From positions 1 through 52,143 of the forward strand of contig CAYNNP010000018.1 of assembly GCA_964398215.1 (NCBI GenBank): 52,143 nucleotides of DNA, in the 5' to 3' direction. Positions 16,601 to 31,600 of the stretch are shown piece by piece (within the stretch, counting starts at the first letter, position 1; each line of letters starts with the position of its first letter). Source of the DNA: CAYNNP01 sp964398215. GTDB lineage: Bacteria; Planctomycetota; Planctomycetia; Pirellulales; Pirellulaceae. The notes below the pieces were generated by a model, which worked only from the letters and a program-made list of their open reading frames with translations, made no database searches and had not been told where the DNA came from. The position numbers and the translations under genes were made by a program.

Positions 16601-19600
16601 TCAAGAATGTTGTCGTCGATTGTATTGATCTGGACAACAACGTCCGTCTGCCCGGCGATGATGGTTGCAGTCCCAGAAACCGGCGTGAAATCGATTCCGG
16701 AATCGGCGTCACCGGAAATCGTGTATGAAACCGTGGTGTCAGTATCGGCAGGGTTGTCCAGCGAAATGGTAAACTGACCAGCCGTGGTCGGCTCTGCACC
16801 ATCGGCGGTCGCGGTCACACTGATTTCAGCATTGTCATCGTCGTCGATATTGATCGTTGCGCTGTCAGCACTGCTGATCGTGATAGCGTTGTTACCAGTC
16901 GTGATCGCATCCAAAGTCACCGTGACAACTTCGGTCGACTCTAGCAACGTGTCGTCGATCACCAGCAAGTCAATGAATGCTTCGGTTTGGCCAGCACTGA
17001 TCGTCACAGTTCCAGACAGAGCATCAAAGTCTGTGCCGCTGGTTGCGTCCCCCGAAACCGTATAGGTCAGGATCGTGTCGCTGTCCGAGGCAGCAGTCAG
17101 GCTGACAACGAATTGTCCGTTGTCGCCAGGTTCACTTGCGGTTGCATCCGCCGCCGCGATCATGACTTGCGCGGTATCGTTATCGTCGATGTTAACCGTC
17201 GCGGCAGTCGCTGTTCCGATCGAAATGTCTTCATCGCCGTCAGTGATCGCATCCAGCGTGATGGTCACACTCTCGGTTTCTTCCAGCAAAGCATCGTCAA
17301 GCACGCTCAGGTCGATCGTTGCCGAAGTTTGCCCCGCGTCTATTGTCACCGTGCCAGAAAGTGGCAAGAAATCTACGCCGCTGGTGGCAGTTCCTGTAAC
17401 GGTGTAGCCAATCGTCGTAGGACTTTGGCTTGGGTTGTCGATCGTGACCGTGAATTGTCCCGCGTCGTTGGGTTCACCAGCGACCGGATCCGTTGCACTG
17501 ATATTGACGGTTGCTGTGTCGTCATCCGCAATCGTAGCGAAGGCCTGATTTTGAGTTCCGATGATGATGTCAGCATCGCCACTGGAGATCGATTCCAGCG
17601 TGACTTGCAGATTCTCATTTGGTTCAACGATATTGTCGTCGACCACGGTCAAGTTGATTTCGGCAGATGTATCGCCCGCAGCAATCGTGACCGTGCCTGA
17701 CAATTCAACGAAGTCGCCGGTGCCTTGGGCTTCGCCGCCAACGGTGTATTGAATTACCGTGTCAGTGTCGCTTGCGGCGCTAAGGTTGACCGTGAACAGA
17801 CCGTTGTCACCAGGTTCAGCCAAGTCTCCATCGGTTGCAACGATCGTTACTTCAGCAGTGTCATCGTCGCTAATGTTGATGGTCGCTGCATTGACCGCGT
17901 CGACAGTAATATCGTTGTCGCCGACGACCGAATCCAAAGTCACGGTGATAGCTTCGGTGGTTTCCAGTAGCGAATCATCGATGACGCTCAGGTCGATCGT
18001 TGCACTGGTTTGGCCCGCCGGAATTACAATCGAGCCGGGCAAGTTGTTGAAGTCAGTGCCTTGGATGGCATCGCCCGAAACGCTGTAGTTCACAGTCGTG
18101 TCGGTATCACTTGGCGAAGATATCGAAACGGTAAACTCGCCGCCATCAGCGGGTTCGCCAGCCGCTGGGTCGCTTGCAGTGATCGAAACGGTCGCGGTGT
18201 CATCGTCATTGATGCTGACTTCAGCTGTGTTCGCTGCGCCAATGGATATCACGGTCGCGCCCGACGTGATCGAATCCAAAGTGATCGAGACGATTTCGGC
18301 GTCTTCGACAATCGCATCATCCAAAACTGACACGTCGACGGTGGTCGTGGTCTGTCCTGCAAGGATCGTGGCGGTGCCGGTCAGGGGCGTGAAGTCGTCG
18401 CCTGAATCCGCATCACCGCCGATGGTGTATGCGATGACGGTGTCCGTCTGGCTGACTTGGCTGATTGAGATTGTGAACTGACCATTGTCCGATGGCTCAG
18501 CAGCCGTTGGATCATTCGCCGCAACGGTGACAACGCCAGAGTCGTCGTCGCCGATGGAGATGCTGGCAGTTGAATCAGAGCCGATTGAGATTTCGTTGTC
18601 GCCGACAACCGAAACCAAAGTAACCATCACCGACTCGGCGCCTTCCAGGATCGAATCATCCAGCGTCTGCACATCGATCACTGCCGATGTTTGACCAGCG
18701 GCGATCGTTACACTTCCTGACAACGGGATAAAGTCATCGCCAGACGTCGCCGTTCCTGTCACGGAATAGGCGATCGTTGTGTCGCTGTCGCTGGGGTTGT
18801 CGATCGTTACCGTGAATCGTCCATCGGTAGCTGGTTCTTCGGCATCAGAAGTCGCCAAGATCGAAACGGTTGCAGTGTCGTCGTCCAGCAAGTCGATGGT
18901 GGCAGAATCTGTCGCGCTGATGGAAACGTCCGCGTCGCCGCTGGCGATGGAATCCAAGGTAACTGTTACGCTTTCCGTTTGCTCCAGAAGACTATCGTCA
19001 ATCACGCTCAAGTCGATGGAGGAAGTCGTTTGGCCGGCGCTGATCGTGACCGTGCCAGTCAACGGACTGAAGTCATCGCCGCTTGTCGCCGTTCCACTGA
19101 CCGAATAGGTAATCACTGTGTCTGTGTCACTAATCGCGCTGATTTCAACGGTAAACTCGCCGTCGTCACCCGGCTCACCAGCGATATCATCGGTGGCAAA
19201 AATGCTTACTTCCGCGACATCGTTGTCCGCAATTGTTACGGTCGCAGAATCGTTGGTTCCAATCGAAATGTCTTCATCACCCGATACGATTGCGTCCAAT
19301 GTAATCGTAACGTTCTCGGTGTCTTCAAGTACGGAATCGTCGATCACGCTCAGGTCGATTGTCGCAGAAGTCTGCCCTTGGTCGATCGTAACAGTACCCG
19401 AAAGCGGACTGAAGTCGACTCCCGAAACAGCATCGCCCGTGATCGTGTAGCTAATCGTCGTCGGACTCTGGCTCGGATTGTCGATCGTCACCGTGAACTG
19501 ACCACCATCCGATGGCTCGGCGGCGTTGGAATCGCTCGCGGTGATGTTGACAGTCGCCGTATCGTCATCGGCAATCGTGACAAACGCACGGTCGTCGGCG

Positions 19601-22600
19601 CCAATCGAGATATCGCTATCGCCAGCAGTGATCGCATCAAGTTGCACAAACACGTTCTCAGATGGCTCTAAGATCAGATCGTCCATAACCGATACATCGA
19701 TCGTTGCGGACGTTTGTCCAGCCACAATCGTGACGGTACCCGAAAGCGGTGTGAAATCGGATCCTGGTTGGGCGTCTCCGCCAACGGTGTAACTGACAAC
19801 GGTATCAGAATCGCTTGGGCTGCTAAGTTGAACTGTGAATTGCCCACCATCACCAGGCTCTGAAGCGAGATTGTCGTTGGCGACGATGGTCACTTCTGCT
19901 GTGTCATCATCGTTGATTTGCAACGTCGCCGAATCAACCGCTGCAATGGTGATCGCTGGGTCGCCCGATGTGATCGCATCCAAGGTGATGATGACGCTTT
20001 CAGTTTCTTCCAATATCGCATCATCGATCACGCTGACATCAATCGATACCGATGTCTGTCCTGCAACCACGGTCGCGGTTCCAGACAGCGGGGTGAAGTC
20101 GCTGGCGTCAGCGTCACCTGTGATGGTGTAACTAACAACGGTGTCCGTCGCGCTGACTTGGTTCAATTGAATGATGAATTCGCCATCCGTGCCAGGCTCA
20201 CTCGCATCGCTGCCGTTGACAACCGTGATTTGCGCAGTGTCGTCGTCCGCGATCACGACGGTGGCAGAATCGGTCGCCGAAATACTGATGTCGTCGTCAC
20301 CAGATGTGATCGCATCGAGTGTCAAAGTAACGCTTTCATTCGGTTCGACTACCAAATCGTCGATCACGCCCAAGTCGATTGTGACGTCGGTCTGTCCAGC
20401 CAAAATTGTGACGCTGCCCGACAACGAATCGAAGTCGTCGCCCGAAGTCGCACCGCCGCTGATTGTGTAGCTGACGACCGTATCAGTGTCCGCCGCTTGG
20501 CTCAAACTTACTGTGAATTCGCCGTTGTCACCGGGTTCGCTGGCCAGCGCGTCGGTTGCCACAACGCTCAGTTCTGCCACATCATCGTCGCCAATCGTGA
20601 CGGTCGCACTGTCGTTGGTTCCGATCGTGATGTCTTCGTCGCCGAATGTGATCGCATCCAACGTGATCGTGACGCTTTCATTGTCTTCTAAGATCGCGTC
20701 GTCGATAACGCTCAAGTCGATGGTGGCCGACGTTTGGAAATTCGGAATCGTAATGGTTCCGGAGAGCGGAACGAAATCTGTTCCCGATGTAGCATCGCCT
20801 GTGATCGTGTAGCTAATCGTGGTAGGACGTTTACTCGGGTTGTCGATTGTGACAGTGAATTGCCCGCCATCGCTTGGCTCGCCTGCCGCCGGATCGTTGG
20901 CAACGATATTCACAGTGGCTGAATCGTCATCGGTAATCGTTACGAAAGCACGATTCGTTGCGCCGATCGAAATATTGCTATCGCCGGACGTAATGGAATC
21001 CAACGTGACATGCATATTCTCGTTCGGCTCGAGGATACTGTCATCCAAGACTGTGACGTCAATGATCGCACTGGTTTCACCCGCCAAAATTGTGACCGTT
21101 CCGGACAACGGCACAAAATCGCTGCCGCCCTGCGCGGCTCCGCCAACCGTGTAGGTAATCACTGTGTCCGTGTCACTTGGATTCGTAAGCTGGACGGTGA
21201 ATTGACCGTTGTCACCCGGCTCACTTGCTGTACTGTCAGACGTGATGATCGTTACCAGCGCGGTATCATCATCCGCAATGATGATTGACGCAGTGTCATT
21301 GCTGTCAACCGTTACATCAGCATCACCGGCAACCGAGTCGATCGTCAGAATCACGGACTCAGCTTCTTCTAAGACTGTGTCATCGATGACGTTCACGTCA
21401 ACCAATACAGAAGTTTCTCCAGCGGCGATGGTTGCCGTTCCCGACAACGCCGTGAAGTCCTCGCCGCTGGTCGCGGTTCCAGTGATTGTGTAATTCACAA
21501 CCGTATCAGTGTCGCTGACGCTGCTGATGGTTAACTCAAACTGACCATCGTTATTTGGCTCGCTGGCGTTTGCGTCGGCCGCGATTGCAGTAACCGTCGC
21601 TGTATCATCGTCGGCAATCGTCACTGATGCTGTGTTGGCGGTGCCAATCGTGATACTGTTGACGCCTGAATCGATGGCTTGCAGAGTTACTGTGACAATC
21701 TCGGTGTCTTCCAAAACTGAATCGTCAAGAACCGAGACGTCGATTGTCGCCGAAGTCTGTCCAGCAACGATGGTTACCGTTCCACTCAAGGCGTCGAAAT
21801 CGACTCCACTGACCGCATCGCCGCTGACCGTGTAACTAATCACCGTGTCAGTCGCGCTTGTGGTATCAAGCAAAACTGTAAACTGCCCATCGTCGGACGG
21901 TTCACTGGCAACAGAATCGTTGGCAATGATCGTTACTTGCCCGGAATCATCGTCCGAAATGGTCACGGTCGCTGAGTCGTTACTGCCGATGTTGATACTG
22001 CTATTGCCAGACACAACTGTATCGAGTGTCAAAGTCGCATTTTCAGTGTTTTCCAGAATCAAATCATCCAGGACAGCAAGGTCGACCAACGCATCGGTTT
22101 GCCCCGCAAGGATCGTGACGGATCCCGAGAGTGCAGCGAAATCGTCACCGCTCGTCGCGGTTCCGCCAATCGTGTAACTGACAACGGTATCACTATCACT
22201 CGGATTGCTCAGGCTGATTGTGTACTGTCCGTTGTCGCCTGGTTCACTGGCTTCGTTGTCGTTTGCAACGACCGAGACTTCAGCCGCATCGTTGTCGATG
22301 ATTTGAATGGTTGCTGAATCGTTTACCGAAATGCTGATGTCGGAATCGCCCGAGACAATCGCATCCAAAGTGACAGTAACGTCTTCGGTATTTTCAACTA
22401 GCGAATCATCGACCACACTCAGGTTAATCACAGCATTTGTTTGTCCAGCCGTGATGGTAACCGTGCCCGAAATTGGTGCGAAATCATCACCGGATGTCGC
22501 ATTGCCACCAATCGTGTAGCTAACAACGGTGTCCGTGGCCGATGGATTGTTCAAACTGACGGTGAATTGACCGTTATCCCCCGGCTCACCAGCCGCTGCA

Positions 22601-25600
22601 TCGGAAACCGCAATCGCAACTTGCGCGGTATCATCATCGGCAATCGTAACGCTCGCGCTGTCATTCACGCCGATCGTAATGTCTTCATCACCCGATGTGA
22701 TCGAATCAAGCGTCACCGTGACGTTTTCGTTGCCTTCCAAGATCGAATCGTCGATCACACTCAGATCGATCGTCGCCGAAGTTTCTGATTGAAGAATCGT
22801 GATCGTGCCAGTCAACGGTGTGAAGTCGGTACCCGACGTAGCATCGCCTGTGACGGTGTAACTGATCGTCGTCGGACTCGTGCTTGGATTGTCGATCGTC
22901 ACAGTGAACTGACCATCATCGCCGGACTCGCTGGCGGCCGGATCATTCGCTGTAATGTTGACCGTTGCAGTGTCGTCGTCGGCAATCGATATGGATGCGA
23001 GATTGGCCGAACCAATGGTGATGTCATCGTCGCCAGCAGTAACCGAATCCAGAGTAACACTGATGCTCTCGGTTGGTTCCAGGATGCTGTCATCAAGGAC
23101 ACTGACATCGATCGTTGCTGTTGTATCGCCTGCTAGAATCGTTACGGTTCCGGACAGCGGAGTGAAGTCGCTGCCGTCTTGTGCTGACCCGCCAATGGTG
23201 TAAGCGATCGTTGTGTCGCTATCGCTCACGGCGCTCAGATGTACCGTGAACTGTCCGCCATCGCCAGGCTCACTCGCGGAATCATCGTTGGCGGTGATTG
23301 TCACTTCTGCCGTATCGTTATCCGCAATCGTTACCGTTGCGACGTTTGCCGAATCGATGGTGATGTCACTGTCACCAGCAACCGAATCAATCGTCAGAAC
23401 CACCGACTCAGTGGCTTCCAAAACAGCATCGTCGATGACACTGACATCGACCAGAACGGATGTATCGCCAGCCAAAATCGTCGCGGTGCCTGTCAACGGT
23501 GCAAAGTCATCGCCGCTAGTTGCGTTACCACCAATCGTGTAAGTCACAACTGTGTCGGAGTCGCTGGGGCTACTGAGGTTGATCGCAAACTGTCCGTCAT
23601 TGACTGACTCGGTCCCGTTAGCGTTCGTTGTTACAGATACAGTCGCAGAATCGTCATCAGCAATGTTAACGCTGGCCGTGCTGGAAGCTCCAATTGTGAT
23701 ATTGGAGTTACCCATCGTGACCGCATCCAATTCAACAGTAACGTTTTCGCTGGATTCGAGTAGCGCGTCATCCACAACCGAAACGTCGATCGTAACCGAA
23801 GTCTGACCAGCTGGAATGGTCACCGTACCACTGAGCGCCACAAAATCGTCGCCCGCAGTTGCATCACCAGTCACACTGTATGAAACAATGGTGTCGGAAT
23901 CACTCGCATCAGAAAGCGTGACGGTGAACTGTCCGTTATCCGCAGGCTCCGAAGCGTCTGGGTCGTTGGCTGCAATGGTTACTTCAGCCGAATCATCGTC
24001 AGCGATTTGAACCGTCGCAGTACTTGTTGCTCCAATCGAGACGTCACCACCGGATGTAACCGTATCGAGTGTAATGGAAACGCTTTCGGTGCTTTCCAGT
24101 AGCGAATCATCAATCACATTAACATCGATCGTTACGCTGGTTTGCCCCGCCACAATCGTTGCCGTTCCCGTCAAGGGCACAAAGTCGTCACCGCTGGTTG
24201 CGTCTCCGGCAATCGTGTACGTGAATTCAGTGTCCGTGCTGCTTTGCGTATCAATTGAAACGGTGAACTGACCGTTCGTGCCGGGCTCCGAAGCGGACGC
24301 TGTCGAAGCAATGACGGACAGCTCGGCCGCATCGTCATCGTTGATCGTGACAGTGGCGGTGTTGGTTGTGCCGATCGTCGCATCGCTGTCTCCGCTGGTG
24401 ATGCTGTCAAGCGATACAGTGACGCTCTCGTTTGCTTCGACCAAGTTGTCATCCAGCACATTGACGTCGATCGTTGCACTCGTTTGACCCGCCAAGATTG
24501 TCACCGTGCCGCTTAATGGCGCAAAGTCTGTCCCACTGTCGGCGTCGCCGGTGACGGTGTACGAGACAACCGTATCAGTATCGCTTGGCGAAGAAATCTG
24601 AACAAGGAACTGCCCCGGATCGGCAGGCTCCGACGCTGTTGAATCAAGAGCAGAGATGGTTACTTCCGCTGTGTCATCGTCGGCAATCGTGACAGTTGCA
24701 CTATCAAGCGACCCGATTGTTGCTTGCGGGTCGCCAGAGCTGATCGCATCAAGTGTGACTGTAACCGTTTCAGTTGACTCCAGAATGGAATCGTCAATCA
24801 CATCAAGGTCAATTGTTGCCTGCGTTTGCCCAGCGACAATGGTAACCGTGCCGCTCAATGCAACAAAGTCAACGCCGGCTGTTGCGTCACCGCTGATCGT
24901 GTAATCGATCACGGTATCAGTGTCACTTGGGTTGCCGATCTGGACCGTGAACAATCCATTGTCGGTTGGTTCACCAGCCATGCTTTCGGTCGCAACGATG
25001 GATACTTCTGCGACATCATCGTCACCAATCGTAACGTCAGCTGTGACCGCCGATCCCAGTGTGATATCAGAATCGCCAGAATCGATACTGGTCAATGTGA
25101 CCGTGACGACTTCGTTGGATTCCAGCACGCTGTCATCCAGCGTCGTAATGTCGATCGTTGCGGATGTCTGCCCAGCAACAATGGTGATCGATCCGCTCAA
25201 GGCCGCGAAATCGTCTCCGCTGGTTGCGTCTCCGGCGACCGCGTACGAGACAATCGTATCCGTGTCGCTCACTGTGCTAAGGGTAACTGTAAACTGACCA
25301 TCATCGCTTGGCTCCGAAGCATTCGGATCGTTCGCAGTGATGTTGACTTGACCGGTATCGTCGTCGCTGATCGTAACGGTCGCACTATCGCTTGACCCGA
25401 TCGAAATCTCTGCTTCACCCGCCGTGATCGCACTCAGTGTCAGTGTGACTGCTTCATTGCTTTCCAACACCGAATCATCAATCACATCCAAATCGATCAC
25501 GACACTCGTCTGACCCGCGCTGATCGTCGCGGTTCCTGTCAGCGGAACAAAATCATCACCGCTCGTCGCATCGCCGGTGACCGCATAAGTAAACGTTGTG

Positions 25601-28600
25601 TCACTAACGCTTGGCGTGTTCAGCGAAACTGTGAACTGTCCGTTTGAACCCGGTTCGGCTGCTTGGGTCGTTGCTGTGATCGAAAGCTGTGCGGTATCGT
25701 CATCGGCAATCGTAACGGTCGCGCTGTCGGCGGATCCGATCGTTATGTTGGCGTTGCCCGCTGTGACAGTATCCAGCGTAAGGATCAGACTCTCGCTCGA
25801 CTCAATCAAATTGTCGTCCAGCACATTGACGTCGATCGTCGCACTGGTTTGCCCCGCGCTAATTGTCACAGTTCCCGTCAAGGAAACGAAGTCGGTTCCT
25901 GCGGTTGCGTCGCCAGTGATCGTGTAAGAAACCGTCGTGTCGCTGTCGCTTGGCGAAGAAATATCGACCGTGAACTGTCCGGCATCGTTTGGCTCGCTAG
26001 CGAAAGCATCGGATGCCGACACGGTTACTTCAGCCGAATCGTCGTCCGAGATGTTGATGGTTGCCGCATCAGAGGAACCGATCGAAATTTGTGCGTCGCC
26101 CGATGTGACAGAATCCAATGTGACGGTCAGCGATTCGGTTGATTCTAAAATCGCGTCATCAATCACTTCGACATCAATCGTTGCTGTGGTTTGACCAGCC
26201 AGAATGGTGACCGTGCCCGACAAAGCCACAAAGTCGTCGGCAGCATCGGCATCGCCACTGATTGTGTACGAAACGATGGTGTTGGTATCACTCGCGTTGC
26301 TAAGCGTTAGTGTGAATTGACCGTCGTCGCCAGGTTCGCCCGCGGTATTGTCATTGGCAACAATTGTCACTTCGGCGGAATCATCGTCTGCGATCGTGAC
26401 CGTTGCAGAATCGGCAGCACCAATCGTGATCTCAGAGTCGCCAGCATCAATGCTGTTCAACGTCACCACCACATCCTCAGACGATTCAAGGATGCTGTCG
26501 TCAAGAGTCGTTAGGTCGATTGTCGCTGTGGTTTGGCCTGCCAGGATCGTCACGGTACCGGAAAGCGAATTGAAATCCGTTCCGCTGTCGGCTGTCCCAC
26601 CAACGCTGTACGACACAATCGTGTCGGTATCGCTTGGCGAACTAATTGATACCGTGAACTGTCCGTTACCGGCAGGCTCAGAGGCGGCAGCATCGTTGGC
26701 GACGATAGTGACTTGCGCCGAATCGTCGTCGGAGATGACAACCGTCGCTGCGTTGGCCGATCCAACCGTAATATTTGTGTTGCCTGAAGCGATAGCGTCC
26801 AGCGTCAGCGTAACGTCTTCGGTGCCTTCAAGAATTCCATCGTCCAAGACAGCGACGTCGACCGTTGCGCTCGTCTCGCCTGCTAGAATCGTGACCGACC
26901 CGGAAATCGCAGTGAAGTCCGTTCCGCTGGTGGCTGTTCCGGAAATAGTAAAGTCGACGACAGTGTCCGTGTCACTTGGAGTGCTGATGTTGACTGTGAA
27001 TTCACCATCATCGCTGCCTTCAGTCGCAAGTGGATCGCTTGCGATAACGGTAACCTCGGCGCTATCGTCATCCGCAAGGCTGACCGTCGCTGTATCGGCA
27101 GTGCCAATGGAAATGTCCGAATCACCAAACGTGATTTGATCCAATTGGATCGTCACATTCTCGGTCGATTCGACAAGTGTATCATCGATGACGTTCAAGT
27201 CGATCACGGCGCTGGTTTGCCCAGTTGTAATGGTTACCGATCCAGTCAGCGGAACAAAATCGCTACCGCTAGTCGCGTCACCACTGATGATGTAGCTGAC
27301 AATCGTGTCCGTGTCAGATGCATTGGTCATGCTGACAGTGAACTGACCCGCGTCGGTCGGTTCAGCCGCTGAAGGATCCGTTGCAGCGATACTGATTTCC
27401 GAGACATCGTTGTCGATGATCGTGACAGTTGCAACGTTGCTAGCACCGATCGTGATGTCTTCGTCGCCTGCCGTGATCGAATCCAACGTAATCGTGACCG
27501 ACTCGTTGTTTTCCAAAGTCACGTCGTCCAGCACCGTGACGTCAATCACAGCGTCGGTCTCACCCGCCAAGACCGTGACTGTCCCAGTCAGAGTCTGGAA
27601 ATCCGTGCCCGCTGTGGCGGTGCCACTGATCGAGTAGGTGATAACGGTATCTGTGTCACTGACAGTATCCAGTGAAACAACGAACTGTCCATCGTCGCCA
27701 GGCTCGCTGGCCGCTGCATCGACTGCGGCGATCGTGACCAATCCACTGTCGTCATCTGCAATCGAAACGTCTGCTTGGTTTGCGGCGCCGATAGAAATGT
27801 CAGCGTCTCCAGAGTCAACCGACGCGAGCGTGAGCGTGACGTTCTCGGTGTCTTCGATCAAGTTATCGTCGATGACGTTGACATCAACCGTGGCTGCCGT
27901 CTCTCCGGCCAAAATCGTTACCAAACCAGACAACGCGTCGAAGTCTGTACCCGATATCGCATCGCCTGTGATGTTATACGCAAGCGTGGTGTCCGTATCG
28001 CTTACTGCGTCCAGCGACACGACGAATTGTCCGTTGCTTGCCGGTTCAGCTGCATCGCTGCCTGTTATCACGGTTGCTTGCGCCGAATCATCATCCAAAA
28101 TCGTGACCGTATCGAACAAGTTCATGCCGAGCGCGATATCGGAATCGCCACTGGTGATGCTTGTCAACGTCACAGAGACTGAGTCATCGTCTTCCACGAT
28201 GCTATCGTCCAAGACATCGATGTCGATCGTTGATGAAAGAGTGCCCGCACTGATCGTAACGGTTCCCGACAAAACGCTGTAGTCGATTCCTTCGACCGCA
28301 TCGCCAGCGACCGCGTAAGTTAGGATCGTGTCTGTGTCGCTGATCGCGTCTAGCGAAACGGTGAACTGCCCGTTTGTGGAAGGCTCCGAAGCCGTATCGA
28401 TATTGGCCAACAAATTCACAACGCCGGAATCGTTGTCGGTGATTTGAACAATCGCTGAGCTTGCTGCGCCGATGGTGATGTCAGCATCGCCCGCAGTGAC
28501 AGAATCCAGCGTGACGGAAACCGATTCGATGTCTTCGATCACGGTGTCATCGATCGCGTTGACGTCGATCACACCTGTGGTAGCACCAGCCAAGATCGTG

Positions 28601-31600
28601 ATGGTGCCCGATAGAGCAACATAGTCGTCGCCAGCTGTCGCATCACCGCCCACGATGTAGTTGACCACAGTATCGGTCGCGCTAACCGCGCTCAGCGTGA
28701 CTGTAAATTGACCATTTGTACTTGGCTCGCTCGCGTCGGATGTGCTGGCAATCGTTAGCTCAGCAGCATCATTGTCTTCGATGGTGACGGTTGCCGTGTT
28801 TGCACCCGTGTCGATGCCAACGTCAGCATCATCAGTCGACACCAAGCTAACGACGACGCTTTCGCCGCCTTCGACAATCGAATCGTCAATGGCTGTCAAA
28901 TCAATCGTTGCTGTTGTCTGACCAGCCAGTACCGTGACCGAACCCGCAAGACTCACAAAGTCATCGCCGTCAACCGCAGTTCCGGTGACGACGTAGTTTA
29001 CGATCGTGTCACGATCGCTGGCGTTGGAAAGCGTCACGATGAACTGTCCAGTATCGCCGGATTCATCGGCGACCAAGTCATTTGCGATAATACTTGCAAG
29101 CGCCGTGTCGTCGTCCATGATGGTCACGATCGCGGTATCGTTGCTTGTGTCAACCGTCACATCGGAGTCATCCGTTCCGGTCAAAGTCAACGTGACCGAC
29201 TCATTGTCTTCCAAAATCGAGTCGTCCAAAACGTTGACGTCGACAACCGCACTGCTTTGGCCAGCGATGATCGTTACCGTGCCTGTCAACGCTGTGAAAT
29301 CGGTGCCCGGCGTTGCATCGCCGCTGATGGAATAGCTGATGACGGTGTCAGAATCGCTTGTCTCGGATATCGAAACCGTGAATTGACCAACATCACCCGG
29401 TTCGCTGGCCGACGGTTCGTTGGCGACAACAGAAACTTGGGCCGTATCGTCATCAGCGATGTTAATCGTTGCCGATCCGGCTCCCGGCGACGTGTCGACG
29501 GTTACATCAGGGTCGCTCGTTCCTGTCAAAGTCAGAATCACTGACTCAGTGTTCTCCAGCATCGTGTCTTCGACAACGCTCAAGTCAACATTGGCAGACG
29601 TTTGTCCAGCCACGATGGTCACCGAACCCGACAACGCTTCGAAATCGTCTCCCGATGATGCCGTTCCGCTAATCGAATAGTTGACAACGGTGTCGGTATC
29701 GCTGATCGCTGACAGCGTCACGGTGAATTGTCCATCATCTGTTGGTTCAGCCGCAACCGGGTCACTTGCAATCACAGAGACCGTTGCCGAATCGTTGTCG
29801 GCAATCGTTACCGTCGCTGAATCGCTACTTGGCGAAACGCTAAAGAATGGCGAGTTGGTACCGGTGATCGTGATCGTGACCGTTTCGTTGTTTTCCAACA
29901 GTGCGTCATCAATCACGGTGATGTCGATCGTCCCAGAAGTCTGCAGCGGCGGAATCGTGATGCTTGCGGGCAGCGAGACAAAGTCTGTTCCATCGCCAGC
30001 CGATCCTGTGACCGTAAAGAACACTTCTATTTCAACCAAAGTCGACGAACTGAGATTGATTGTGAATTGGCCGGCGTCGCCCGACTCGTCGGCATCAGGG
30101 TCGTTAGCTGTGATCGTTACGGATGCAGAATCATCGTCTTCGATCGTAACCGTGGCGGTGTCGGCCGCTGCGTCGATGCTAACGTTCGTGTTGTCAGTGC
30201 CACTCAAAGTAACAATGACGCTTTCGTTGTCTTCAAAGGCCCCGTCGTCCAATGTTTCAACATCAATCGTCGCCGATGTTGACCCCGCGATGATGGTCAC
30301 CGATCCCGTCAAGCTCGTGTAGTCTGTTCCCGCGGTCGCCGTTCCAGAAACCGTGTAATTCACCACTGTATCTGTATCGCTTGGCGACGATATCGTGACC
30401 GTGAATTGTCCATCGCTACTTGGTTCGGCAGCCAGCGCATCGGTTGCAGCTATCGAAACCAAAGCCGTATCATTGTCAGCGATCGTTATCGTTGCAGCGT
30501 TCGTCGTGCTGATCGAAACATCGGCATCGCCGGATGTGACGCTCGTTAGCGTTGCCACAACCAATTCGTTGTCTTCCAGCAGGTTGTCGTCAAGCACGCT
30601 GACGTCAATCGTCGCCGACGTGTCACCGGCAAGGATCGTAACGCTTCCCGAAAGAGCAACGAAGTCCGTTCCAGCAGTCGCATCGCCAGTGACCACGTAT
30701 GCAATCGTTGTATCAGTATCACTTGGGCTCGATAGAGTCACTGTGAACTGACCGTCATCGCCAGGTTCGCTAGCCAAAGAATCGTTTGCAGTGATGGTGA
30801 CTTCGGCAGTATCATCATCTGAAATCGTAACAGTCGCTTGTGGGCTTCCGGTGTCCACTGTTACGTCGGGATCATCGGTTCCCACCAAGGTAACGATGAC
30901 CGTTTCATCGGCTTCCAAGACACTGTCGTCGACCGCGCCAATGTCAATCGTTGCGGACAGAGTCCCAGCGCTGATCACAACGCTGCCGCTGACAGCATTG
31001 AAATCATTGACAGCGTCGGCGCTGCCCGTGACAACGTAATTCACAACCGTGTCGCGATCACTTGCTTCGGAAATGGTGACCGTGAATTGACCGTTGTCGG
31101 CAGGTTCAGCCGCTGTTGGGTCGCTGACCGAAACCGCGACTGTTGCCATGTCATCGTCGGCAATCGTAACGGTCGCTGTATCTGCTGTGTTATCAATGTC
31201 GATGACAGAATTGTCAGTCGAAAGCAACGTTACGATGACCGTTTCGTCGTTCTCAAGTAAACTTTGATCAAGCACATCGACATCAATCGTCGCCGACGAA
31301 GTCCCAGCCGAAATCAAGACCGTGCCGACTAGCGAAACAAAGTCGTCGCCAGCAGTTGCGGTTCCCGATACAGCGTAGCTGACCAACGTATCCGTCGTGC
31401 TGAGCTCCGATAGGCTTACCGTGAACTGTCCGTCATCGCTCGGTTCCGAAGCGGTATTGTCGTTCGCCAACACGCTGACCAGCGAACTGTCGTCATCGCT
31501 AATCGTTACAGTGGCTTGGCTGGATGATGTGTCGACGCTCACATCAGCGTCATTGGTGCCCGTTAACGTAATCACGACGGATTCGCTTAGTTCAACCAGC

